Made by a program: the position numbers and the translations under genes. This document shows positions 1 through 6,996 of a DNA stretch of 43,908 nucleotides, one piece after another. Source of the stretch: Candidatus Symbiothrix sp. (GTDB taxonomy: Bacteria; Bacteroidota; Bacteroidia; Bacteroidales; Azobacteroidaceae); assembly GCA_031261295.1 (NCBI GenBank), contig JAISKT010000253.1, positions 1-43,908 of the forward strand, given 5' to 3'. The notes beneath the pieces were generated by a model. That model was not told where the DNA came from. It saw only the letters and a list, made by a program, of their open reading frames with translations, and did no database searches. Position 1 is the stretch's first letter. Every line of letters starts with the position of its first letter.

Positions 1-1
1 G

Positions 2-295
2 GATGTTACAAATCCAAGAGTAGGAATTCCTACAGACAGCGTGGAAGTAAAAGACGCTACGGGTGTGATTTCAAAAGATAATGAATTTAAACGCTGGATA
101 AGATATGCAACTCAAATCAGGGATGATGCCCGGAAGGAAAACTCGGATATGTCTGAATTACAGCTTGCTATTAAAGCCGATAAACAAACCGCCTATCCGG
201 TTATCAAAAAAGTAATGGATGACTTGAGATCGAAGGAGCTGCGTAAAAATCGTTATTTATTGATTACAAATTTGAAAACGGCTTCCAGCGATTGA
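2..295 (+). CDS. exbD: ExbD/TolR-type biopolymer transport protein, C-terminal part (5' end outside window)
   Basis: The reading frame is open from base 2, so this is the C-terminal 97 residues of a longer protein. The end of the protein (LQLAIKADKQTAYPVIKKVM, then a short DDLRSKEL segment) is the periplasmic ExbD/TolR fold, where a conserved helix follows a KAD..T.Y..V pattern. In the family, ExbD works with ExbB and TonB to pass proton-motive force from the inner membrane to outer-membrane TonB-dependent transporters. A second ExbD starts 34 bp downstream, followed by two TonB genes, which supports the call. The single N-terminal membrane helix expected for ExbD lies upstream of the window. 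The GTG at 41 is internal and not a likely start. Confidence 0.85.
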   Translation, partial: DVTNPRVGIPTDSVEVKDATGVISKDNEFKRWIRYATQIRDDARKENSDMSELQLAIKADKQTAYPVIKKVMDDLRSKELRKNRYLLITNLKTASSD

Positions 296-329
296 AGTTA
301 AGTGTTTAATCTTATTAAACTGAAAATAA

Positions 330-1028
330 ATGTCAGAAGTACAAGTTAAGGAAAGTGGCGGTGGTGGAAAAAATAAACAGAAAAAACAGACGTTGCGTGT
401 CGATTTCACCCCCATGGTGGATATGAACATGTTGTTGATTACGTTTTTTATGTTTTGTACTACGCTTTTGAAGCCGCAAACAATGAATATCAATATGCCT
501 TCTAACGAGAAAAGTGATACAGAAGATGGATCTGATGTAAAAGCATCCGGAGCTATCACCCTTTTGTTAGCCGGAGATGATCAGCTTTATTATTATGAAG
601 GGATGCCCAAAGATGAAAAAACAGGCGAAGATCATTATGATGATCCTAACTTCTTACATGTTTCTTCATACGATCCGAATGGAATTGAGGAGTATTTGAT
701 CAAAAGGAATGTAGGCACGTATGAACAAATCCAGGAATTGAAAGTCCAATTACAGAATCAGGAGATTCCGGATTCCATATTCAGGCAAAAATCCAAGGAA
801 ATATACGATAAGGCAAAAGAGGGATCAAGAACGCCTCCTACCGTGATGATTAAACCTACGGATTTTTCGTCCTACAAAAACTTGGTGGATGTGTTAGATG
901 AAATGTTGGTTACCAACATTGGCGCCTACGCAGTGATAGATATAACTGATGGTGACCGGTATTTGTTGTACAAGAAAACAAATGACGGTAAATATCTTAC
1001 ACCGGAACAGGTTGCCCAAGGTAAATAA
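330..1028 (+). CDS. exbD: ExbD/TolR-type biopolymer transport protein, second paralogue
   Basis: The 232-residue protein begins with a Gly/Lys-rich cytoplasmic tail (about 1-22). It then has the hallmark ExbD stretch VDFTPMVDMNMLLITFFMFC (about 25-44), a single membrane helix carrying the conserved Asp thought to carry protons. The rest is periplasmic and longer than in E. coli ExbD (about 140 residues), with a charged insertion around 80-175. The end (PTDFSSYKNLVDVLDEMLV, then NIGAYAVIDIT) fits the ExbD periplasmic fold. It lies between another ExbD and two TonB genes, so it very likely energises TonB-dependent uptake. Two consecutive, divergent ExbD proteins are common in Bacteroidota, where they may form heteromers; that is inference here. 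Confidence 0.9.
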   Translation: MSEVQVKESGGGGKNKQKKQTLRVDFTPMVDMNMLLITFFMFCTTLLKPQTMNINMPSNEKSDTEDGSDVKASGAITLLLAGDDQLYYYEGMPKDEKTGEDHYDDPNFLHVSSYDPNGIEEYLIKRNVGTYEQIQELKVQLQNQEIPDSIFRQKSKEIYDKAKEGSRTPPTVMIKPTDFSSYKNLVDVLDEMLVTNIGAYAVIDITDGDRYLLYKKTNDGKYLTPEQVAQGK

Positions 1029-1045
1029 CGATAAAAAAGAAAATT

Positions 1046-1861
1046 ATGGCACAAGATTTTGATTTAACCGCTCAGAGATGGTTAGACCTTGTTTTTGAGG
1101 GTAAAAACAAACAATATGGAGCTTATGTAATGCGTGAGGAATCATCCAATCGCCATTTGAAATCTCTGATTATTGTGGCTGTTGTGGGTTTGGCTTTGAT
1201 ATTTCTTCCCAAGATAATCAGTTCGGTAATACCTAAGGCTCCCGAAGTTACTCAGACTGATGAAGTTACTATGGTTGAAATTAATCAGGAAATCCCTGAA
1301 GAGGATCAAGTGAAGCAAATAGAGAATGTTCCTCCTCCACCCTTATTGAAGGAAACCGTACAATTCACCCCTCCGGTCATCAAAAGGGATGAAGATGTGA
1401 AGAATGAAGTGATAACCCAAACGGAGTTGACGGATAATAAAGCGGATATTTCCGTTAAAACCGTAGAAGGCGTAAAAGAAGGCGGTGTGGATATTGCCGA
1501 TCTTCAAGATCATAAAGTAGTGGTTCAGGAAGAGAAAAAACCGGAAATCTTCTCGCACGTAGAAGTACCTCCCTCCTTCCCGGGCGGAGAAAAAGAGTTG
1601 ATGAAATGGTTAACGGAAAATATCTCTTATCCGGTTATTGCAGCCGAACAAGGTATTCAAGGCCGTGTAATTTTGCGTTTCGTAGTAGGTCCCGACGGAT
1701 CGGTAGGAAATGTGGAAGTACAACGCTCTTTAGACCCCAGTTGCGATAAAGAAGCCGTTCGCGTAGTGAAAAAAATGCCGAAATGGATTCCGGGTAAACA
1801 AAACGGGAATGCGGTGTATGTTTATTACACCTTACCCGTATTATTTAAATTGCAAAATTAA
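1046..1861 (+). CDS. tonB: TonB family protein (energy transducer), copy 1
   Basis: This is a 271-residue TonB protein. A short cytoplasmic N-terminus (RWLDLVFEGKNKQYGAYVMR, about 11-30, typical of Bacteroidota TonB) leads to one membrane helix at about 39-60. A Pro/Glu-rich periplasmic spacer (about 65-170, with a PPPP run) follows, and then the TonB C-terminal domain (about 171-271) with FPGGEKELMKWL, YPVIAAEQGIQGRVILRFVV and a terminal LPVLFKLQN. TonB contacts the TonB box of SusC-type outer-membrane transporters and transmits energy from ExbB/ExbD. The ATG is 17 bp after exbD, so the two are probably co-transcribed. The next gene is a close paralogue. Confidence 0.93.
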   Translation: MAQDFDLTAQRWLDLVFEGKNKQYGAYVMREESSNRHLKSLIIVAVVGLALIFLPKIISSVIPKAPEVTQTDEVTMVEINQEIPEEDQVKQIENVPPPPLLKETVQFTPPVIKRDEDVKNEVITQTELTDNKADISVKTVEGVKEGGVDIADLQDHKVVVQEEKKPEIFSHVEVPPSFPGGEKELMKWLTENISYPVIAAEQGIQGRVILRFVVGPDGSVGNVEVQRSLDPSCDKEAVRVVKKMPKWIPGKQNGNAVYVYYTLPVLFKLQN

Positions 1862-2002
1862 AATTGATTATTCTCTAAATTTCAGAAATTTCAACGTTGT
1901 CACTATTATAAGCTAGCTCGTGAAGTCTTAAATTTCTTACGGAAAAAACCACATTTTTGAGTGTAAGTAATTTTATTGTATCACAATTAAAAAAAGAAAC
2001 TC

Positions 2003-2827
2003 ATGGCTAGTAACATTGATTTAACTTCAAGAGAATGGTTAGACCTCGTTTTTGAGGGTAGAAACCGGGAGTATGGCGCTTACGAATTACGCGAAAGTTC
2101 TTCCGACCGCCATATAAAGGCTTTGATGATTGTAACAATTGTGGGTTTGGCATTTATTTTCCTCCCGCGAATCGTTAAATCTGTGGCGCCGCAACAGCAA
2201 GTGGCTGTTACGCAATACGGAGCAGTGGAGATTACTGACTTTGACAAGACTCCTCCGGCGAAAGCGGAAGAAGAAGTGAAGGTAATTACACCTCCTGCTA
2301 TGGAAGTGAAGAAAGCAATTCAGTTTGTACCTCCGAAAATAGTGATAGATTCGGAAGCAAGGAATGAAATGGCCACTCAAATAGAATTGAGTGACAAGAC
2401 AGCTGTTATTTCTGTTGCTACAGTATTGGAAGGTGTAACAGTTGGAGGTATAGATCCGGCAGAATTTCATGAAGTAACTCAAACGCCTGCAGTGAAACCG
2501 GCGGGGCCAACGATTCTTATTGCTCCTGAAGTTCCGGCCGCGTTTCCGGGTGGAGAAAAAGAGCTGATGAAATGGTTGTCTGAAAATTTGGTTTATCCTG
2601 CAATTGCTATTGACAATGGAATCGAAGGTCGTGTCATCTTGCGTTTTGTGGTGGCTCCCGACGGGTCTGTCAGTAATGTAGAGATACAGCGTTCGTTAGA
2701 TCCCAGCTGTGACAAGGAAGCCGTTCGCGTGATTAAGAAAATGCCGAAATGGGTTCCGGGAAGACACAATGGGAATACGGTATATGCTTATTTCACATTG
2801 CCCATATTGTTTAAATTGCAAAAATAA
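2003..2827 (+). CDS. tonB: TonB family protein (energy transducer), copy 2
   Basis: This 274-residue protein has the same layout as the gene before it: N-terminal REWLDLVFEGRNREYGAYEL, a membrane helix at about 39-60, a proline-poor spacer and a TonB C-terminal domain from about 175 (AFPGGEKELMKWLSENL to LPILFKLQK). The N- and C-terminal parts are nearly the same as in copy 1, while the spacer differs strongly, which points to tandem duplication and divergence of the periplasm-spanning segment. The 141-bp gap before it is unusually long for this operon and shows no good promoter match. It probably serves TonB-dependent transporters, perhaps with a different subset of partners (inference). Confidence 0.93.
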   Translation: MASNIDLTSREWLDLVFEGRNREYGAYELRESSSDRHIKALMIVTIVGLAFIFLPRIVKSVAPQQQVAVTQYGAVEITDFDKTPPAKAEEEVKVITPPAMEVKKAIQFVPPKIVIDSEARNEMATQIELSDKTAVISVATVLEGVTVGGIDPAEFHEVTQTPAVKPAGPTILIAPEVPAAFPGGEKELMKWLSENLVYPAIAIDNGIEGRVILRFVVAPDGSVSNVEIQRSLDPSCDKEAVRVIKKMPKWVPGRHNGNTVYAYFTLPILFKLQK

Positions 2828-2835
2828 AATTAGTT

Positions 2836-3063
2836 ATGCGCTCTGAAAATTCTAATAAATTCGACGGACAGAAATTAGGGTGGTTCATTTTTGAATCGGC
2901 AATGGCTGTTTTGTATCTGGTTTTTGCGGTGATTCTTATTTTTCCTTCGCTGTTTCACATTCAATTTGCAGCTCAATTTGAAAAAATAATGCTCCCGTTA
3001 GGAATCGTACTGGGAATATACGGAATATTCAGAGTTTTCCGGGCAATTAAAAAAATGCGTTGA
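2836..3063 (+). CDS. small membrane protein of unknown function, two predicted helices
   Basis: The 75-residue protein has two hydrophobic segments (about 17-37 and 48-67) separated by a short amphipathic loop and a basic C-terminus (FRVFRAIKKMR). The start lies 8 bp after the tonB stop, so it belongs to the TonB operon. I do not recognise a family beyond small inner-membrane protein. Proteins of this size between TonB and PstS-like genes occur in Bacteroidales genomes, but I cannot name a function. The short length and operon spacing favour a real gene over a chance frame. Confidence 0.7.
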   Translation: MRSENSNKFDGQKLGWFIFESAMAVLYLVFAVILIFPSLFHIQFAAQFEKIMLPLGIVLGIYGIFRVFRAIKKMR

Positions 3064-3067
3064 TGTG

Positions 3068-3103
3068 CACCGTCATTGTGAGTGGAACGAAGCAATGACG
3101 GTG
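3068..3103. repeat. short dispersed-type inverted repeat (hairpin) between genes
   Basis: CACCGTCATTG at 3068-3078 is perfectly complementary to CAATGACGGTG at 3093-3103, with a 14-nt loop (GTGAGTGGAACGAAG region). There is no T-run, so it is not a normal intrinsic terminator. The GTCATTG.GAG...CGAAGCAATGAC pattern resembles a short palindromic repeat that I recall as scattered through many bacterial genomes. Confidence 0.7.
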
Positions 3104-3119
3104 TTCCAACTGTATCATT

Positions 3120-4055
3120 ATGAAACGAATCATCTATTTAAGTGTATTTTTCCTGCTGCTGCTTTCGGTTGTTTCTTGTAAAAAAGATGCAAAAGTAGAG
3201 CGGTGGGACGATACGCTAAGTTCGGGCCTGATACGGATTGCCTGCGATGAAAATCTCAAAACGTTGATGGATGCGGAAATCCGGGTGTTTGAAGCCCATA
3301 ATCCGGAAGCAACCATTATTCCGATCTATACGAATGAGGTGGAAGCCATCCGGTTGTTGACCGAAGATTCGGTTCGTTTTGCATTGACCACCCGGGATTT
3401 GAATTCAAAAGAACGGGCAGCCCTGAAAGAACGTTCTTTGGAAGTGCGGAAAAGTTTGATTGCTTTTGATGGAATCGCTTTGATTGCCAACCGGCTGAAT
3501 ACGGATTCCGTCATCGGGCTTCCTGCTTTGAAAAAAATACTGACAGGTGAAATGACGGAATGGTCGCAACTCAATCCGAAATCTCCGTTGGGAGCCATTC
3601 GGGTGATATTCGACAATAAAGAATCCGGTATATTGCGTTATGCCATTGATTCAATTTCTCAGGGAGAATCGCTTTCTTCCAATTTATACGCATTGAACAA
3701 TCATACGGAAGTGATTGAAAAGGTGATTCAAATGCCGAATGCCTTGGGTTTGATTGGCGTCAATGTGTTAGGCGACACTGCCGGAAATATTCGATTGATA
3801 AGAATCAGTAACGAAGAACCGGCTACGGTAGCTAACGGTTATTTGCCGTATGCAGGAGACATTATGCAAGAAAATTATCCTTTGTGGCGGCCGGTATATA
3901 TATTATTATCGGATCCCAAAAGCGGGTTATCTTCCGGTTTAAGCATTTTTCTTGCACATGAAATCGGGCAAAAAATCCTGTTGAAATCGGGTTTATTGCC
4001 TGTTACCGATCCGCAAAATATATCGGTAAATATTACAGATGAATATCCAAAATAA
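3120..4055 (+). CDS. PstS-like substrate-binding lipoprotein
   Basis: The 311-residue protein has a lipoprotein signal peptide with the lipobox Cys at residue 20 (LLSVVSCKKD). The body follows the PBP-like-2 fold of PstS: an opening sentence (GLIRIACDENLKTLMDAEI), RFALTTRDLNSKER, and GLIGVNVLGD near the hinge. The family binds phosphate for the Pst transporter. No pstC, pstA or pstB is present here, and members beside ExbD/TonB and TPR genes are common in Bacteroidales. Its ligand is therefore uncertain and phosphate should not be assumed. It starts 56 bp after the small membrane gene, across the hairpin repeat at 3068-3103. Confidence 0.85.
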   Translation: MKRIIYLSVFFLLLLSVVSCKKDAKVERWDDTLSSGLIRIACDENLKTLMDAEIRVFEAHNPEATIIPIYTNEVEAIRLLTEDSVRFALTTRDLNSKERAALKERSLEVRKSLIAFDGIALIANRLNTDSVIGLPALKKILTGEMTEWSQLNPKSPLGAIRVIFDNKESGILRYAIDSISQGESLSSNLYALNNHTEVIEKVIQMPNALGLIGVNVLGDTAGNIRLIRISNEEPATVANGYLPYAGDIMQENYPLWRPVYILLSDPKSGLSSGLSIFLAHEIGQKILLKSGLLPVTDPQNISVNITDEYPK

Positions 4056-4076
4056 ACAACATAAAAAATAAGATAA

Positions 4077-5768
4077 ATGAAAATGAATAGCAAAAAAGTG
4101 CTGGGTTTGGCAATAGCTGTCTTCTTCTCTGTTACGGGAGTATTTGCCGGCAGCAATGAAAAAGGAATTGATCTTTACAGGGCTGAATTATATGAGGCCG
4201 CTAAGTATTTCTTTCTCCAACAACGCAATCAAACGCCTCAGGAACAAGCTGAAAATCAGTATTATTTAGGACAAACGTACTATCAACTTCAAAAACCGGA
4301 TTCGGCTGCTTATTATTATGCAAAAGCCATTGAAACGGCTCCCGAATATCCTTTTGGTTATATCGGCGAAGGTGAATTGACTTTGAAAAAAGGCGATACA
4401 AAAGGTGCGGATGCTTTGTTCAAAAAAGCGATCGGTTTTGCCAAAAAAGACGCTTCGGTACAAACTACGATAGCCGAAGTGTATGCGAATGCCGGGTTGT
4501 ATCCGCAAGCGGAAGAAGCCTTGGAGAAAGCGCAAAAAGTAAATAAGAAATATTCCGGTATCTATTTGGTTAAAGGGGATATCGCTTTGAAAACCGGGAA
4601 CCGCGACCAGGCTTACGGATGGTACGACCAAGCTATTTATTTCGATAAAAATGATAAAGCGTCCTATTTGAAATTGGCGCGCGGTTACAAGGATAACAAC
4701 GAGACCGTAGCGTTGGATTATTTGGATAAATTGGTGGCTATTGATCCGGATTATATTCCGGCTTATGCGTTAATCGGCGACATCAACCGTGATAACGGGA
4801 TGTACCTTCAAGCTTTAAAAGCGTACGAAAAATTCATTTCCATACCGGGAGTGCCTGTGCTTCAACATGAAAGATATGCTCAATTGTTGTATTTTACCGA
4901 TCAGTATGAAAAATCGTTGCAACAGATTGATTATGTATTACAACAAGATCCTGCAAATCCGGTCATGCACCGTATCCAGGCTTATGACAATTTCAAATTG
5001 GACAATTCCGCTTTGGCTCTGCAACAATTGGGCCAATTCCTGCAAGACAATCCGGCTGATAAACATATTTATTTGGATTATACCACTTATGGACGCCTCT
5101 TGTTGAAAGAAAAACAATCGGCAGCCGCTGTGGATGCTTTTCAAAAAGCCGCTGCATTGGATCCTACAAAATCGGAAGTTTATAAAGAACTGGCCACTGC
5201 TTATGAAAAGGCAAATAATTATCCGGAAGCCGTCAAACAATATGATAAATATTTTGAAGTGGAACAAACGCCGGTGGTATTTGATTATTTCTATTATGGA
5301 CAAAATAATTATTCGGCCGCTTCCAAATATATTGATCCGGCCTATTTAGCAACGGTTACCAGCCCGGAACAAAAACAATTGGATAATGAAGCTTTCCAAG
5401 GTTTTATTAATAAAGGGGATGGCGCTTTCTCAGAAGTGATCAGCCGTTCGCCCGACTCTTATTTAGGCTATATTTGGAGAGCGCACCTGCACGCCTTGGT
5501 TGATGCTAAATCGCAAGAAGTGAAAGGCGCTGCCATGCAAGGAGACGCTAAACCGTATTATGAAAAAGCGTTGGAAGTCATGGTAAACAATAATGCAGAC
5601 GGCAAAAGAAACAATGATATTTTGGATGCTTACCGTTATTTGGGATCATATTATTTGTTATTGGACGATAAAGCCAATGCAGGTGACTATTACAAGAAAA
5701 TCTTGGAAATAGATCCCGAAAATACAGATGCAAAAACAGTATTGACAACCCTGAAAATTAAATATTAA
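4077..5768 (+). CDS. exported tetratricopeptide-repeat protein
   Basis: This is a 563-residue protein with a cleavable signal peptide (about 1-25, ending VTGVFAGS) followed by TPR units over almost the whole length. Clear TPR signatures include YYLGQTYYQLQKPDSAAYYY, AAVDAFQKAAALDPTKSEVY and ANAGDYYKKILEIDPENTDA. It is probably periplasmic, or attached to the envelope as a scaffold. It starts 21 bp after the PstS-like gene and closes the ExbD-TonB operon, an arrangement I know from Bacteroidales, so a role in TonB-complex assembly or envelope function is plausible but not shown. Its stop codon abuts the heptamer repeat element at 5769. Confidence 0.88.
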   Translation: MKMNSKKVLGLAIAVFFSVTGVFAGSNEKGIDLYRAELYEAAKYFFLQQRNQTPQEQAENQYYLGQTYYQLQKPDSAAYYYAKAIETAPEYPFGYIGEGELTLKKGDTKGADALFKKAIGFAKKDASVQTTIAEVYANAGLYPQAEEALEKAQKVNKKYSGIYLVKGDIALKTGNRDQAYGWYDQAIYFDKNDKASYLKLARGYKDNNETVALDYLDKLVAIDPDYIPAYALIGDINRDNGMYLQALKAYEKFISIPGVPVLQHERYAQLLYFTDQYEKSLQQIDYVLQQDPANPVMHRIQAYDNFKLDNSALALQQLGQFLQDNPADKHIYLDYTTYGRLLLKEKQSAAAVDAFQKAAALDPTKSEVYKELATAYEKANNYPEAVKQYDKYFEVEQTPVVFDYFYYGQNNYSAASKYIDPAYLATVTSPEQKQLDNEAFQGFINKGDGAFSEVISRSPDSYLGYIWRAHLHALVDAKSQEVKGAAMQGDAKPYYEKALEVMVNNNADGKRNNDILDAYRYLGSYYLLLDDKANAGDYYKKILEIDPENTDAKTVLTTLKIKY

Positions 5769-5856
5769 TTATGAGTTATGAGTTATGAGTTATGAATTAT
5801 TGTTATCAGCGTCAGCCAATTCATAACTCATAACTCATAATTCATAACTCATAATT
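5769..5856. repeat. inverted heptamer-array element with GCGTCAGCCAA core (copy 1)
   Basis: The left arm has four 7-bp units (TTATGAG three times, then TTATGAA) at 5769-5796. The core, TGTTATCAGCGTCAGCCAA, is at 5801-5819. The right arm has five complementary units (TTCATAA/CTCATAA) at 5820-5854. The arms can pair into a long AT-rich hairpin. The element fills the gap between the convergent TPR gene and folB, and the folB stop codon (5835-5837) lies inside the right arm. A second element with the same plan and core is at 24384-24486. Confidence 0.9.
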
Positions 5857-6194
5857 ACAACGGCTGTTTCTTTGAGGTCTCCACCGAAGGGTGGATTTTT
5901 TTTTGCCAACCGGATTTCCAGGTTTTCGATTTGAGGGAAAACCTCTTGGATGTGCCGGATAATTCTGCCGGCTACGTGTTCAATTAAATAAGACGGAATA
6001 GCCATCTCCTGTTTTATTATTTCGTAAACAGAAGCATAATTGATGGTATCCTTCAAATTGTCGGTAAGCATCGCTTGTTTGAAATCAAAATAGATTTTCA
6101 AATCTACCGTATAAGCATTTCCGACTTTCCGTTCCTGTTCCATCACTCCATGATACGCATGGAAAATCATCTCTTTTAGTTCCAAATATTGCAT
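5835..6194 (-). CDS. folB: dihydroneopterin aldolase
   Basis: FolB converts 7,8-dihydroneopterin to 6-hydroxymethyl-dihydropterin and glycolaldehyde in folate synthesis, as a cytoplasmic oligomer. The 119-residue protein has the family pattern: LKEMIFHAYHGVMEQERKVG at the N-terminus (with HAYHGV and the E-E-R segment), NYASVYEIIKQEM, LIEHVAGRII and RLAKKNPPFGGDLKETAVVI (K-P-x-A/F region near the active-site Lys). I start at the ATG at 6194; a TTG seven codons upstream is less likely. The last residues (MSYEL) and the stop are encoded by the right arm of the heptamer element. It has its own minus-strand promoter at about 6213-6245, overlapping the bactofilin promoter. Confidence 0.92.
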   Translation of the reverse strand: MQYLELKEMIFHAYHGVMEQERKVGNAYTVDLKIYFDFKQAMLTDNLKDTINYASVYEIIKQEMAIPSYLIEHVAGRIIRHIQEVFPQIENLEIRLAKKNPPFGGDLKETAVVIMSYEL

Positions 6195-6212
6195 AATAAA
6201 AATTTTAATAGA

Positions 6213-6245
6213 CAAAAATACAATTTACTTTGCTTTTTTTACAAA
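6213..6245 (-). promoter_or_regulatory. folB promoter, Bacteroidota type
   Basis: On the minus strand TATTTTTG (CAAAAATA at 6213-6220) matches the -7 consensus TAnnTTTG. TTTG (CAAA at 6242-6245) lies 21 nt upstream. The predicted start is about 10 nt before the folB ATG at 6194. Confidence 0.6.
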
Positions 6246-6260
6246 CAAATTGTACTTTTG
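6229..6260 (+). promoter_or_regulatory. bactofilin promoter, Bacteroidota type
   Basis: TTTG at 6229-6232 and TACTTTTG at 6253-6260, 20 nt apart, match the -33/-7 consensus of the Bacteroidota primary sigma factor. The bactofilin ATG at 6282 follows with a short leader. It overlaps the folB promoter on the other strand. Confidence 0.65.
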
Positions 6261-6281
6261 TGACAAAAATTGCTTACCCTA

Positions 6282-6623
6282 ATGAAAATAAAAGATTCAG
6301 GTTCTTCGGGAATTGCGCATAATGCGTTGGCGCCCGGCACAATGGTGAAAGGAAATATCCAGGCAGAAGAAGATCTGCGTATTGATGGAAGAGTCGAAGG
6401 ACTCATTGAGTGTGCCGGAAAGGTGGTCGTTGGGCCTCAGGCAGAAATTATTGGAGACATTCATTGCACAAATGCCGATTTATTAGGCACGGTAAAAGGG
6501 AATGTGGTGATAAAAGAGACATTGAGTATGAAGACCTCCGGATCTTTTACAGGAGATGTAATTGCCGGAAGTCTGGAAATTGAACCGGGAGCTATCTTCA
6601 ACGGAACCTGCAAAATGCAGTAA
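6282..6623 (+). CDS. bactofilin family cytoskeletal protein
   Basis: The 113-residue protein is almost entirely a bactofilin (DUF583) domain: a right-handed beta-helix with GTMVKGNIQAEEDLRIDGRV, VVVGPQAEIIGDIHC and GNVVIKETLSMKTSGSFTGD repeats. Bactofilins polymerise without nucleotide on the inner face of the membrane and in other bacteria position envelope or cell-shape enzymes. I start at ATG 6282 (MKIKDSGSSG); an upstream TTG at 6270 would overlap the expected transcription start. Monocistronic transcription from the promoter at 6229-6260 is likely, since yajC has a separate -7 box at 6641. Confidence 0.92.
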   Translation: MKIKDSGSSGIAHNALAPGTMVKGNIQAEEDLRIDGRVEGLIECAGKVVVGPQAEIIGDIHCTNADLLGTVKGNVVIKETLSMKTSGSFTGDVIAGSLEIEPGAIFNGTCKMQ

Positions 6624-6640
6624 AATTGAAGATAAATTGC

Positions 6641-6648
6641 TATATTTG
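6641..6648 (+). promoter_or_regulatory. -7 promoter box for yajC
   Basis: TATATTTG matches TAnnTTTG and lies 34 bp before the yajC ATG. No convincing TTTG is found about 20 nt upstream, so the call rests on the -7 box. Confidence 0.45.
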
Positions 6649-6681
6649 CTTCCGGAAAATTAAACATTAAAAAATAGTAAA

Positions 6682-6996
6682 ATGAATTTATTGAGTATTT
6701 TATTGCAAGCAACTACAGGTGGATCCGGATGGAGCGGAATGATTATGATCGTTCTGTTGTTCGTTATCATGTATTTTTTTATGATTCGTCCGCAGCAAAA
6801 ACAACGGAAAGAAGTCGAAAAACAACGGGCAGGCCTTAGGACAGGGGACAAAGTGATAACAGCAGGCGGTGTTCATGGCAAATTGAAAGAAATAAATGAT
6901 ACCAATTACGTCATTGAAATTGCTGAAGGAGTAAAAATTAAAATAGATAAAGCTTCGGTATTCGCCGTTCGTGAAGAATCTCAGTCCAATAAATAG
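6682..6996 (+). CDS. yajC: preprotein translocase subunit YajC
   Basis: YajC is a small single-pass membrane protein associated with SecDF and the SecYEG translocon. The 104-residue sequence has a periplasmic N-terminus, one membrane helix (MIMIVLLFVIMYFFMIRPQQ, about 21-40, followed by the diagnostic QKQRKE basic segment) and the C-terminal domain with GDKVITAGGVHGKLKEI. Length and motifs are normal. The next gene overlaps its end by 26 bp in another frame, suggesting translational coupling. Confidence 0.95.
   Translation: MNLLSILLQATTGGSGWSGMIMIVLLFVIMYFFMIRPQQKQRKEVEKQRAGLRTGDKVITAGGVHGKLKEINDTNYVIEIAEGVKIKIDKASVFAVREESQSNK

Noticed and set aside
3120-4055. complete phosphate (Pst) transporter operon
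   Set aside because: Only a PstS-like binding protein is present; there are no permease or ATPase genes.
5769-5856. CRISPR array
   Set aside because: Units are 7 bp and contiguous without spacers, and no cas genes are present.
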